Below, one piece after another: positions 53,132 through 62,001 of a DNA stretch of 64,000 nt. The notes below the pieces were generated by a model. It saw nothing but the letters and a program-made list of their open reading frames with translations, was not told the DNA's origin and did not search any database. Origin of the DNA: Rhodalgimonas zhirmunskyi. Lineage in GTDB: Bacteria > Pseudomonadota > Alphaproteobacteria > Rhodobacterales > Rhodobacteraceae. The stretch covers positions 638,162 to 702,161 of the forward strand of contig JANFFA010000002.1 in assembly GCA_030848925.1 (NCBI GenBank), written 5' to 3'. Position 1 is the stretch's first letter. Every line of letters begins with the position of its first letter. The position numbers were made by a program, and so were the translations under genes.

Positions 53132-53800
53132 TCAGCCGTGCTCAATGCTTGATGAAGACGGCGCAGCGTCGGGATCAAGGGCGCGCACGCGATAGGCCGC
53201 GGACTTGGGCAACCAAGCCGTGAGCATATTCTTGAGGTCAGTCAGGGGATCACCGGAATCATCGATTCGCAAATCCACGTCCTTCAGGCCATCGTCTCCG
53301 AGAACGGCGATAAAGGCCGATTGCAGCGGATCTCGTTCTCCGCCTGCGGCTTCACCGGCCAACATCCCGGCAACAAGCCGCTCGGCCAGGCCCCCCGGTG
53401 CTGTCTCAAACCCTTCGATCATGGCTGGCAGCACAGCGTCCGACCCGAGGAAATTGCCCAGCGCCAAACTGTTGGCCCCGGTAAGACCGCCAGCTACCCC
53501 CAGGCACGAGGCGCCGGTAAAATGCAGCCCCTCTCCGCGCGCCGGAAAAACCCCGAGTTGGCGCCAGTGAAGCGCAGTCGCCGCCTCTTGCATCGCCTCC
53601 ATCGCAGACATTGCGTTGCCCGTCTCTTCCCAGTTGCGAAGCCCGTATCGGTGCAGCCGCGGATCGGTTCGACATTGAGAGAACACAACACAGCCTTCCG
53701 TCAACGCTCCAACCCGTCCGCCAACGCATACCGAAGACGTAGCAACAGCAAAGCCGATTTCGCCGGTTTCCGGGTCTCGCCCAGCCAATGAAAAGGTCAT
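53132..53800 (-). CDS. DUF1028 protein (copy A)
   Basis: A 222-aa DUF1028 protein: N-terminus MTFSLAGRDPETGEIGFAVA, then SSVCVGGRVGALTEGCVVFSQ and a C-terminal DVDLRIDDSGDPLTDLKNML. The fold is thought to be Ntn-hydrolase-like, and threonine 2 could become the N-terminal nucleophile after methionine removal (inference). Its ATG overlaps the stop of the N-carbamoyl-D-amino-acid hydrolase gene, so they are coupled. A second DUF1028 gene lies at 61234, at the other end of this cluster. Confidence 0.88.
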   Translation of the reverse strand: MTFSLAGRDPETGEIGFAVATSSVCVGGRVGALTEGCVVFSQCRTDPRLHRYGLRNWEETGNAMSAMEAMQEAATALHWRQLGVFPARGEGLHFTGASCLGVAGGLTGANSLALGNFLGSDAVLPAMIEGFETAPGGLAERLVAGMLAGEAAGGERDPLQSAFIAVLGDDGLKDVDLRIDDSGDPLTDLKNMLTAWLPKSAAYRVRALDPDAAPSSSSIEHG

Positions 53801-54732
53801 GACGGTATCTCCACGCCTGTTTGTTCTGTGATTGGGCCGTAATGTTCGATCCGGCGATGGCGCGCAAAATCGAAAACCGAGCGTCGGATATAGGCCCCAA
53901 GGTCCAGATCGCAGTTGTAGGTGATAACCTCGTCATCCTCCGAGACCGCGCGCGCCACGGTTTCTCCCGTTGGGGCGACGATGGCCGATCCGCCGATCAT
54001 GGCAAATCCGTCTTCGGCGCCGCATTTGGCCGCGGCCATGACCCACGCGCCGTTCTGGTAAGCCGCGGACTCAAGGCTGAGCCGGTTGTGAAACTCGCGC
54101 AGATGCGCGGCTTCGGGGTGGTGGATGTTGCGCGTGGGCGTGTTGTATCCCAGCATGAAAACCTCTGCTCCGCGCAGGGCCATGACGCGGAACGTCTCGG
54201 GCCAGCGTCGGTCGTTGCAGATGCACATGCCAAACCGCCCGGATGGCGTGGCGAACGTCGGGAATCCCAAGTCCCCAACTTCGAAATACCGCTTTTCTAG
54301 ATGCTCGAACTCCAAATCACCGATAGGGTCCTTGGTGCCGGGCAGGTGAATCTTGCGGTATTTGCCAAGGGTGCTGCCATCCGGACCCACCAGTACCGAG
54401 GTGTTGAACCGGTGGGTAACGCCGTCTTCGGTGATCTTTTCTGCATACCCAAGGTAAAAGCCCACGCCGAGATCCTTCGCAACCTCGAACAGCGGAAGCA
54501 TCGCGGGCGAGGGCAAGCCCACCTCGAAGAAGGCGTCGTATTCTTCTGCGGTTTCATAGACATAGCGTGGGAAAAACGTGGTCAGAGCCAGTTCCGGGAA
54601 GGTCACCCAGCGCGCGCCTCGGCCGTGTGCCTCACGCAGCATCTCGATCAGGCGGTCGATCACCTTCTGCCTCGTATCGGCCAGATGCACCGGTCCCATT
54701 TGCGCGACGGCAAAAACCTCGTTCCTGCTCAT
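53797..54732 (-). CDS. N-carbamoyl-D-amino-acid hydrolase (nitrilase superfamily)
   Basis: A 311-aa nitrilase-superfamily enzyme with the catalytic triad E47 (FPELAL), K127 (GKYRKIHLPG) and C172 (CICNDRRWPE). H129, H144, R175 and R176, which bind the substrate carboxylate in the Agrobacterium enzyme, occur at the same numbers. It should hydrolyse N-carbamoyl-D-amino acids to D-amino acid, CO2 and ammonia. ATG at 54732 sits 6 nt after GGAGGG. It is divergent from a LysR gene and overlaps the DUF1028 gene downstream. Confidence 0.92.
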   Translation of the reverse strand: MSRNEVFAVAQMGPVHLADTRQKVIDRLIEMLREAHGRGARWVTFPELALTTFFPRYVYETAEEYDAFFEVGLPSPAMLPLFEVAKDLGVGFYLGYAEKITEDGVTHRFNTSVLVGPDGSTLGKYRKIHLPGTKDPIGDLEFEHLEKRYFEVGDLGFPTFATPSGRFGMCICNDRRWPETFRVMALRGAEVFMLGYNTPTRNIHHPEAAHLREFHNRLSLESAAYQNGAWVMAAAKCGAEDGFAMIGGSAIVAPTGETVARAVSEDDEVITYNCDLDLGAYIRRSVFDFARHRRIEHYGPITEQTGVEIPS

Positions 54733-54743
54733 TAAACCCTCCA

Positions 54744-54788
54744 ATACTTATGTCCACTGTCCTTGCTAGTCAGTGAGGGCATTAGTAT
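54744..54788. promoter_or_regulatory. nested inverted repeats, candidate LysR operator
   Basis: CACTG-N11-CAGTG (54755-54775) lies inside ATACTTATG/CATTAGTAT (54744-54752 and 54780-54788, one mismatch), the two sharing almost the same centre (54765-54766). They occupy the 98-nt gap between the divergent hydrolase and LysR genes, where a LysR protein would control both. Confidence 0.5.
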
Positions 54789-54830
54789 GAAATAAAAAAT
54801 AGCGGCCATCGAATAACTGGGGATTATACT

Positions 54831-55760
54831 ATGATCAGTGCGCGTCAGCTTGAGGTTCTCTCGACCGTGATCGAGGTCGGCACCACGGCCCGCGCCGCCG
54901 AGTTGCTGGCGGTTAGCCAGCCGGCGATCAGCAACATGATCCGGCACACCGAGGATCTGGTTGGATTTCCGTTGTTCATGCGCGAGCACGGACGCCTCAC
55001 CCCAACGAAAGAGGCGCTGCATATCGCACAGGAAGCCCAGCACCTGTTCATGCAGCAAAAACGCATCGACAACATCATCGATGAATTGCGGGGCGGCACT
55101 GTCGGACGATTGAGCATCATCGCGACGCCCTCGGTCGGGCATGGGGTTCTTCCCCGTGTTCTCAGTCAGTTCCTCAAGACGCGGCCTAAGCTACAGCTTT
55201 CAATCGAATTGGGAAGCATGGATGAGATCATCCGCAAGCTGGGCAGCGGTCGTGTCGATCTCGGGCTTTCGATCACGCCGCCCCGTCATTCCGCCGTTTC
55301 TGTGCGAGAGATCGCGAATGGGCAATTGATGTGTGCCTGTCCCGCCGATCACGAACTGGCCCTGCAAGACGTCATTTCGATTTCCAGTCTGAACCACGTT
55401 TCGCACATTTCCTATGCGGCCCGCACACCATTGGGGCAGGCGATCGACACGCTGTTTTCCGAACGCGGACTCGAGCGGCGCTATTTTTGCGAAGTGCGTC
55501 ACACCGCAACTGCGCTAGAGATGGTGCGCAACGGGCTAGGGGTGGCATTGGTCGACAGTTTCGCTGTGATCGGATCCCATGGTGACACGATCGCCGTGCG
55601 TCAAACACGGCCTTCCCTACCTTTGAAATTGCACGGTCTCACATCGAATATGTTCCCCACCACGAACCTGACGATGCAGTTTCAGCGGTTCCTCTCGGAC
55701 TACCTCAAATCGCATGACGGGCACGCTGGGACGGACGGGGCAGACACCGGAAGTCTATAA
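54831..55760 (+). CDS. LysR-family regulator of the carbamoyl/ABC cluster
   Basis: A 309-aa LysR regulator: N-terminal helix-turn-helix (MISARQLEVLSTVIEVGTTARAAELLAVSQPAISNMIRHTEDLVG) and a substrate-binding-protein-like effector domain (RLSIIATPSVGHGVLPRVLSQFL onward). It lies between the divergent hydrolase/DUF1028 pair and the ABC operon and is the natural controller of both, probably responding to the imported compound or an intermediate. Confidence 0.93.
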   Translation: MISARQLEVLSTVIEVGTTARAAELLAVSQPAISNMIRHTEDLVGFPLFMREHGRLTPTKEALHIAQEAQHLFMQQKRIDNIIDELRGGTVGRLSIIATPSVGHGVLPRVLSQFLKTRPKLQLSIELGSMDEIIRKLGSGRVDLGLSITPPRHSAVSVREIANGQLMCACPADHELALQDVISISSLNHVSHISYAARTPLGQAIDTLFSERGLERRYFCEVRHTATALEMVRNGLGVALVDSFAVIGSHGDTIAVRQTRPSLPLKLHGLTSNMFPTTNLTMQFQRFLSDYLKSHDGHAGTDGADTGSL

Positions 55761-55889
55761 CTTCAGGATATAGATGCGGGCCAATTTTTAATTTCTAAAT
55801 GCGTCCCCACCATGGTCACCTGCTCGCAAATGGGCAGCCGTTTCGCTGCCAGAAGCCAGTTGCCAGAGAAAAACGGGTGATCCTGTCTG

Positions 55890-56960
55890 ATGAATGAACC
55901 GATCCTTTCCATCAAGAACGCGGTAAAGCGATATGGCCCTGTCAACGCCCTCGACGGGGTGAATCTGGATGTTGCCGAGGGCGAGTTTCTTACTCTGCTT
56001 GGGCCGTCTGGCTCAGGCAAAACCACCTTACTTAGCGCGATTGCGGGTTTCATCGCGTTGGACGAAGGGCAACTCGCCCTCCGGTCAGCCGACATCACCG
56101 GCAAGCCGCCTGAACATCGTGATTTCGGCATGGTTTTTCAGGGTTATGCCCTGTTTCCAACCATGACGGTGCGCGAGAATGTGGGCTTTCCTTTGAAAAT
56201 CCGCAAACGCTCCGCATCCGAGATCGAAAAGCGCGTAAACGAAGCGCTGGAAATGGTGCAGATGAGCGCCTTTGCCGACAGAATGCCGAGCCAGCTGTCC
56301 GGCGGGCAACAGCAGCGCATCGCTCTCGCACGGGCGATGTCGTTCGATCCACAGATCCTGTTGCTGGATGAACCCCTGTCGGCGCTGGACAAGAAGCTGC
56401 GCGCCGATTTGCAGTGGGAACTGAAAGACTTGCACCAGAAGTTGGGTGTTACGTTTATCTACGTCACCCACGATCAGGACGAAGCGCTGTCCATGTCGGA
56501 TCGGATCGTCATCCTAAAAGATGGCGCGATCCAGCAAGAAGGCGACCCCAACACGCTTTACGACCAACCGCGCAACCGTTTCGTGGCGGATTTTCTTGGC
56601 AAGTCCAACTTCCTCGAAGCGGCGGTCGTTGCGGGAAGCGGCGCATCCTTTCAGTGCGAAACCAAGGGCGCGGCCTTTACGCTCGATACGCAGACCCCCT
56701 GTCGCGAGGGCGAGACGATCACGCTTGCCCTGCGGCCCGAGCGGCTGCGCCTTGGCTTGCCGGGGGAAGAGTTCGTTCCCGGCACCGTCAAGCAGGTCAG
56801 CTATCTCGGCGAGCGCTGTCAGGTGTTGGTGACGCGCGAGGGCGGTGACGAATTCCTCGTCTCACGCCCAACCTGGAAAACCGACATTACACCGACCCCA
56901 GGACTACAGGTCAGCATCGGCTGGGATGCCGACGCGCCCGTTGTTCTGGCCCCCGCATAA
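55890..56960 (+). CDS. ABC transporter ATP-binding protein, PotA type
   Basis: A 356-aa ATPase of the polyamine/opine group: Walker A LLGPSGSGKTTLL, signature LSGGQQQRIALARAM, Walker B ILLLDEPLSALDKKLR, H-loop VTHDQDEA, and a C-terminal TOBE domain (about 280-350). It energises the two permeases downstream. First gene of the import operon, 129 nt after lysR. Confidence 0.94.
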   Translation: MNEPILSIKNAVKRYGPVNALDGVNLDVAEGEFLTLLGPSGSGKTTLLSAIAGFIALDEGQLALRSADITGKPPEHRDFGMVFQGYALFPTMTVRENVGFPLKIRKRSASEIEKRVNEALEMVQMSAFADRMPSQLSGGQQQRIALARAMSFDPQILLLDEPLSALDKKLRADLQWELKDLHQKLGVTFIYVTHDQDEALSMSDRIVILKDGAIQQEGDPNTLYDQPRNRFVADFLGKSNFLEAAVVAGSGASFQCETKGAAFTLDTQTPCREGETITLALRPERLRLGLPGEEFVPGTVKQVSYLGERCQVLVTREGGDEFLVSRPTWKTDITPTPGLQVSIGWDADAPVVLAPA

Positions 56961-57017
56961 CAAAGAGTGACCGTCACCCGAAAAGGTCACCGCACCTCAT
57001 GACAAGGAGAAGAAAAC

Positions 57018-58151
57018 ATGACTGACACAACTGATTTTGAAGCCAAGCGCGATATCGCCGAAATCGCGGTTGAGCGTTACAAGCAAGGCCGCCTGACCCG
57101 GCGCGGTTTTATCGCCGCCATGGGCGCGCTGGGCGTTCTGCCGGCGTTTGGCCATCGCGCCATGGCGCAGACGAAGGAAATCATCGTCGTGAACTGGGGC
57201 GGGACGGCAAAAGACGTTCTGCAGGAAGTGCTCTGCGACACATATACTGCCGAAACCGGGATCAAGGTGACGGTGGATGGCTCTGGCCCCTCGGCAGGCA
57301 AGATCCGCGCCATGGTTGAAAGCGGCGCGGTGGTCTGGGACCTCTGCGACAGTGGCGCCGGCTCGGCGATTATCCTTGAACAACAGGGCATGACCGAGGC
57401 GATTGATTACAGCATCGTCGACAAATCCAAAGTTCTCGAAGGCACGGCCTATAACAATGGCGTCGGCAACTATGTCTATTCCTACGTGCTGGCCACGAAC
57501 CCCCAGCTTCTGGGTGGCAACATCCCGCAGACATGGGAAGACGTCTGGAACGTCAAGGACTTCCCCGGCATGCGGACCTTCCGCAAATCGGTGCGCGGTC
57601 AGCTGGAAAGCGCAACCCAAGCCCGCGGCGTGCCGCTGGCCGAGGTCTATGACGCGCTGAGCACAGAAGACGGGATCAAGGCGTCGATCGCCAAATTCCG
57701 CGAGCTGCGCGAAAATATCATCGTGTGGGGATCGGGCAGCGACAGTCAGAACCTTTTCCTTCAGGAAGAGGTGGCAATCGGCAACATCTGGTCGACCCGC
57801 GCGCATCTTCTCAAGGACCAGATGGAAGAGGGCACCTTCAACGTCAGCTTCAACGGCGGCGTGATCGCACCGGGTATCTGGGTTGTGCCCAAGGGCAACC
57901 CGGCAGGCAAGGACGAGGTGATGAAGTTCATCGCCCATGGTCAGAAGCCCGAGCTTCAGGTGCAATGGCTTGAAAAGATTGGATCTGGCCCGATCAACCC
58001 TGCAGCGGCTGAATTGGTTCCGGCTGAGTTGGCTCCCTACAACCCGTCCAGCCCCCAGAACCTGGCGATGCAGATCCTCTACAATGACGAATGGTATGCA
58101 AAAAATCAGGTCTCGGCCGAAGAACTGTATGTGGACGCGCTGATCAACTGA
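57018..58151 (+). CDS. ABC transporter substrate-binding protein, PotD/F type, Tat-exported
   Basis: A 377-aa periplasmic binding protein. The N-terminus has an extended charged region, then LTRRGFIAAMGALGVLPAFG with twin arginines R28-R29 and cleavage near AMA-QTKE, a Tat signal. The mature part has the PotD-like pattern IIVVNWGGTAKDVLQEVLCDTYTAETGIKV. Homologues bind putrescine, spermidine or other small amines and opines, which hints at a cationic or zwitterionic substrate. Confidence 0.92.
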   Translation: MTDTTDFEAKRDIAEIAVERYKQGRLTRRGFIAAMGALGVLPAFGHRAMAQTKEIIVVNWGGTAKDVLQEVLCDTYTAETGIKVTVDGSGPSAGKIRAMVESGAVVWDLCDSGAGSAIILEQQGMTEAIDYSIVDKSKVLEGTAYNNGVGNYVYSYVLATNPQLLGGNIPQTWEDVWNVKDFPGMRTFRKSVRGQLESATQARGVPLAEVYDALSTEDGIKASIAKFRELRENIIVWGSGSDSQNLFLQEEVAIGNIWSTRAHLLKDQMEEGTFNVSFNGGVIAPGIWVVPKGNPAGKDEVMKFIAHGQKPELQVQWLEKIGSGPINPAAAELVPAELAPYNPSSPQNLAMQILYNDEWYAKNQVSAEELYVDALIN

Positions 58152-58162
58152 TCCTGTTCACT

Positions 58163-58190
58163 GGCGGGCTGGCCAATTGGCTGGCCCGCC
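58163..58190 (+). terminator. hairpin between binding-protein and permease genes
   Basis: Arms 58163-58174 and 58179-58190 pair over 12 bp (two G-T pairs) around AATT, 11 nt after the binding-protein stop. No T-run follows, so it more likely protects the upstream message than ends transcription. Confidence 0.55.
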
Positions 58191-58235
58191 ACACCCCGCC
58201 ACAGCATAGAATTCACAAAGTTATCGGGGGTCGAA

Positions 58236-59078
58236 ATGCCACGGGTTAACGAAAAGGTCAGTTACTGGATGCTGGTTCTACCGGCGTTGGCAATCATGGT
58301 GTGTTTCTACATCCTGCCCGTTCTCGGCATCTGGGAAATCGCCTTTACAGAGCCGGAAACCGGGGTTGGCAACTTCGTCAAGATGGCCGGGTCCAACGCG
58401 GTGAAAACCAGTTTCGTGATCACGTTCCGCGTTGCGGCCATCACCACCGTAGGGTGTCTGATCCTCGGGTATATCGTGGCCTATGCAATCAGCAATTTCG
58501 CCACCCGTCTGACACCGCTGATGGTGGCGCTGGTTATTTTGCCCTTCTGGGTTTCCGTACTGATCAGGTCGTTCAGCTGGATCGTTCTGCTGGGCCGGTC
58601 GGGTCTTGTGAACGATGCGCTGATGCATGCCGAACTGATCGAGCGTCCGCTGCGGCTGATGCATAATGAATTGGGCGTGTTGATCGCGATGATCCACGTC
58701 ATGCTGCCCTTTGCAGTCTTGCCTATGCTGACGAATATGCGCGGCATTTCCGGGGTCTACGTGCAAGCCGCACGCAGCCTTGGGGCCAGTGAATGGACCA
58801 GTTTCCGGCAGGTGTATTTCCCCCAAACAATGCCGGGCGTCCTGTCCGGTGCGCTGCTTGTCTTCGTTCTGTCGCTCGGTTTCTTCGTGACGCCGGCCTT
58901 GTTGGGCGGTGGACGCGTGCTGATGATTTCTGAGTATATCACATATCAAATTCAGGAATTCCTGAACTGGGGACTCGGATCAGCACTGTCTGTCGTATTG
59001 TTGGTGGCAACGGCCCTCGTCCTGCTGATCGCGGCACGGTTTGTGAACCTGCGCGCCACTCTGTTGGAGCGTAAGTGA
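58236..59078 (+). CDS. ABC transporter permease, PotB type
   Basis: A 280-aa inner-membrane protein with six hydrophobic segments. The binding-protein-dependent-permease loop is AARSLGASEWTSFRQVYFPQTMPGVLSGALLVF (EAA-type motif). It begins MPRVNEKVSYWMLVLPALAI after a GGGGG site. Its stop overlaps the next permease gene. Confidence 0.92.
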   Translation: MPRVNEKVSYWMLVLPALAIMVCFYILPVLGIWEIAFTEPETGVGNFVKMAGSNAVKTSFVITFRVAAITTVGCLILGYIVAYAISNFATRLTPLMVALVILPFWVSVLIRSFSWIVLLGRSGLVNDALMHAELIERPLRLMHNELGVLIAMIHVMLPFAVLPMLTNMRGISGVYVQAARSLGASEWTSFRQVYFPQTMPGVLSGALLVFVLSLGFFVTPALLGGGRVLMISEYITYQIQEFLNWGLGSALSVVLLVATALVLLIAARFVNLRATLLERK

Positions 59079-59851
59079 TGCACGTGTCAGCCTTCAAAAT
59101 ATTCTTTCAAACGGGCGCATGGTTGGTCATCGCCTTTCTGGTCCTGCCGATCCTCGTCGTGCTGCCGATCTCGTTCACCGATACGAGTTATATTGGATTG
59201 CCTAAAGAGGGGCTTTCGCTTCAGCATTACGCCAATTACTTCACCGATCCCGATTGGCTGAACGCGACCTGGACAAGCGTTTGGGTCGGGCTGGTGGTGG
59301 CGACTTGCGCCTCGGTTCTGGGTACGGCCTTCGCCATCGGCTGCTGGTTCCTGTCGGACCGGGCGGCGATGGTGGCGCGCTGGATCCTGATTACGCCGAT
59401 CCTTGTGCCGCCTGTGGTGCAGTCGCTGGGCTTCTACCGCTTCTGGGTTAAGCTGGGCCTGATCGATACCCATGTCGGGGTCATCCTTGCGCATACCTTG
59501 CTGGCGTTACCTTATGTGTCGATCTCGGTCTTTGCGGCGCTGAGCAACCTCGACCGAAACCTGCCGCGTGCCGCGCGCAGCCTTGGGGCGTCGGTTATGC
59601 AGACGGTCTGGGCCGTTGTTGTGCCTGCCGCGCGCCCCGGGATCGCCACCGGCTTCATATTTGCCTTTATCGTCAGCTTTGACGAAATCGTCGGTGTGCT
59701 GTTCATCACCGTGCGCAATGTGCAAACCCTGCCCAAAATGATCTGGGAGGGCATTCAGGACAATATCGACCCGACGATCGCCGCCGTGGCGACGTTGCTG
59801 ATCGTCCTGACCCTTATCGCCACGGCCATTGGAGTTCTGCGTAGAACATGA
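59078..59851 (+). CDS. ABC transporter permease, PotC type
   Basis: A 257-aa six-helix permease, partner of the PotB-like protein; EAA-type loop AARSLGASVMQTVWAVVVPAARPGIATGFIFAF. ATG at 59078 overlaps the upstream stop by one base; an in-frame GTG at 59075 is an equal alternative. Its own stop overlaps the amidohydrolase ATG (ATGA), coupling transport to catabolism. Confidence 0.92.
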   Translation: MHVSAFKIFFQTGAWLVIAFLVLPILVVLPISFTDTSYIGLPKEGLSLQHYANYFTDPDWLNATWTSVWVGLVVATCASVLGTAFAIGCWFLSDRAAMVARWILITPILVPPVVQSLGFYRFWVKLGLIDTHVGVILAHTLLALPYVSISVFAALSNLDRNLPRAARSLGASVMQTVWAVVVPAARPGIATGFIFAFIVSFDEIVGVLFITVRNVQTLPKMIWEGIQDNIDPTIAAVATLLIVLTLIATAIGVLRRT

Positions 59852-61215
59852 CCCGCCTGCTTTTGAAAAACGCGGCCTATATCAGCCATGACAGCGGCCT
59901 GCCTGAGGTGCGCCGCGGTCATATTGCCATCGAAGGCAGTCGCATCGTCGCTTTGCCAGACACGCTTGACGGCACTGCCTTCGAGGGCTTCGAGCCGCTG
60001 GATATGTCGGACAGGCTGGTTTCGCCGGGGATGATCAACGCCCACACCCATTCGGTCTTGCTGGTCCTGCGCGGCACGGTCGAAGATATCGAAGGCAACC
60101 TTGTCTACCAATACATGGTGCCAGCCTCCTACCTTCTGGAGCCGGCCGAGCGCGCGGCAATCGCACGGCTGGCCTGTGCCGAGGCGATCCGTTCGGGCAC
60201 GACAACCATGGTCGATCCACTCCGCCACGTGGCCGACTACGCCCCGGCAATGATCGACAGTGGCCTGCGCCTGTGGCTGGCGGAAAGTTGCGCCGATGCG
60301 GTGACAACCGAGGTGGGCAGTGGCACCTATCGTTTTGACCGGGACTTCGGGCAAACCTTCCTTGATCGGACCGAAGCCCTGATAGACAGGTTCCACGGCT
60401 CCGAGGATGACCGCGTGCGCGTGATGATCGCCGCCCATGCCCCCGACAATTGCAGCCCTTGGATGCTCGGGCAGCTCAAGGATCTGGCGCGCAAACATGG
60501 CTTGCGCCGCACGGTCCACCTGAGCCAGATCATCAGCGAAAAAGAACAGGTCGAGGCGCTACATGGCTGCACATCGACAGAGTATCTCGACCAGAACGAT
60601 TTTCTGGGCGATGACCTGATCGCGGTGCATTGGACCTTCTGCAATGAAAGTGATGTGGCACGTCTGGCGGAAACCGGTACGTGGCTGGGGCATTGCCCGG
60701 CGTCGATGTCGGCCAAGGGGCCGCACCCGTTGCCGATGCGCGCGATTTTGGATCACGGGGTCAAGATCGTTCTGGGCACGGACAACATGACCGAAGACAT
60801 GTTTCACGCCATGAAGCTGGGCCTGACCTTGCATCGCGGGGCTTATCAGCGCTCGGTGTCGCCCACACCGCAGCAGGTATTCAACTATGCCACGCTCAAC
60901 GCCGCCAAAGCGCTTGATCGGCCTGATATCGGCAGCATCGCGGTGGGGCAAAAGGCCGACCTTGCGATGTTCGATCTCTTCGCTCCCGCACTGAACCCGC
61001 GCGTGTCGCTGGTGTCGAACCTTGTGCATTACGGACATCCCGGCGTGGTGACCGACACCATGGTCGACGGGCGCTTCCTAATGCGAAACCGGGTGCTGAC
61101 CACGATCGACGAACGCACTGCCGTGGTCGAGGCGCAGAAAGCGACCGAGGCCATGTGGCAGCGCTTCGGCGCCGAAGACCGGGGCGTGCCATTGCCCGCC
61201 ACCGACGCCTGCTAA
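59848..61215 (+). CDS. metal-dependent amidohydrolase, AtzA/TrzN/SsnA-like deaminase group
   Basis: A 455-aa amidohydrolase-superfamily enzyme. Metal and catalytic residues can be placed: H66 and H68 (NAHTHS), H224 (VHLSQ), H261 (VHWTFC) and D312 (LGTDNMTED). There is no carboxylated-lysine motif of hydantoinases; the pattern is that of the mononuclear group that deaminates or dechlorinates cyclic compounds (cytosine, guanine, triazine and related). The substrate is unknown. It is fused by a 4-nt overlap to the PotC-like gene, so it probably acts on what the transporter brings in. Confidence 0.88.
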   Translation: MTRLLLKNAAYISHDSGLPEVRRGHIAIEGSRIVALPDTLDGTAFEGFEPLDMSDRLVSPGMINAHTHSVLLVLRGTVEDIEGNLVYQYMVPASYLLEPAERAAIARLACAEAIRSGTTTMVDPLRHVADYAPAMIDSGLRLWLAESCADAVTTEVGSGTYRFDRDFGQTFLDRTEALIDRFHGSEDDRVRVMIAAHAPDNCSPWMLGQLKDLARKHGLRRTVHLSQIISEKEQVEALHGCTSTEYLDQNDFLGDDLIAVHWTFCNESDVARLAETGTWLGHCPASMSAKGPHPLPMRAILDHGVKIVLGTDNMTEDMFHAMKLGLTLHRGAYQRSVSPTPQQVFNYATLNAAKALDRPDIGSIAVGQKADLAMFDLFAPALNPRVSLVSNLVHYGHPGVVTDTMVDGRFLMRNRVLTTIDERTAVVEAQKATEAMWQRFGAEDRGVPLPATDAC

Positions 61216-61233
61216 GAAAGAGGGAGCGATCAC

Positions 61234-61995
61234 ATGACATTCTCGATCATTGGGCGTTGCGCGCGCACCGGCGCATTCGGTGCGGCCATCACAACGTCCG
61301 ATCTCGCCGTTGGTGGGCGCTGCGTGCGGCTTCTTCATGGCAAGGGTGCCATGCTGTCGCAACACCGCACCGATAGCCGTCTGGGGGATCTCGGCATTGC
61401 GTTACTGGGCGAAGGTAAAAACGCACAGGACGCGGTGACGTCGGTCTGCAATTCGACCAAGGATATCGAGTGGCGACAGATCGGCGCGCTTGATGCAAAA
61501 GGTCGTGCGGCGGCCTATCATGGGCGTCGCATGTATTCGATCTATACCCACAGCATCGAGAAAGACTGCCTTGCCCTTGGCAACATTCTGGCCAACGAAA
61601 ACGTTACCCGAAAGATGGCCGAGGCCTTCGCCCGTGACCCGGCCCTGCCGCTGGGAGAACGGCTGATGCAGGCGCTTGAGGCCGGGCGCGACGCAGGCGG
61701 TGAAATCGTCGGCCCTCTGCGGTCTGCCGCCGTGCGTGTGACTGGCGAACATGGGATCGACGCGATGGACCTTCGGATCGACATATCAGACTCCACCGCA
61801 GTCGAAGACTTGCGCGCGTTGGTCAATGCCTATGCTGGCAGGGCCGAGATTTTGCGCAATGTCGCCCTCGCCCCCGAGGGAATCCCGGTCATGCGCAGCC
61901 TGTTCGAGGCCAGCATAGATCGGATCGAGGAACTGGGCCTGCAGGCGCGCTTTCCAACGGCACAAAATCGCGACAGCTGGACCTTGAGAGACTGA
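61234..61995 (+). CDS. DUF1028 protein (copy B)
   Basis: A 253-aa DUF1028 protein: MTFSIIGRCARTGAFGAAITTS, then GGRCVRLLHGKGAMLSQHRTDSRLGDLG and MDLRIDISDSTAVEDLRALVNAY. It shares the layout of copy A at 53132 (MTFS start, SQ-x-RTDxRL core, DLRID tail) but has about 30 extra C-terminal residues. It lies 18 nt after the amidohydrolase and 6 nt before the flavoprotein gene, so it is a core part of the operon. Function unknown; a hydrolytic Ntn-type role is a guess. Confidence 0.87.
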   Translation: MTFSIIGRCARTGAFGAAITTSDLAVGGRCVRLLHGKGAMLSQHRTDSRLGDLGIALLGEGKNAQDAVTSVCNSTKDIEWRQIGALDAKGRAAAYHGRRMYSIYTHSIEKDCLALGNILANENVTRKMAEAFARDPALPLGERLMQALEAGRDAGGEIVGPLRSAAVRVTGEHGIDAMDLRIDISDSTAVEDLRALVNAYAGRAEILRNVALAPEGIPVMRSLFEASIDRIEELGLQARFPTAQNRDSWTLRD

Positions 61996-62001
61996 ACCGT
62001 G

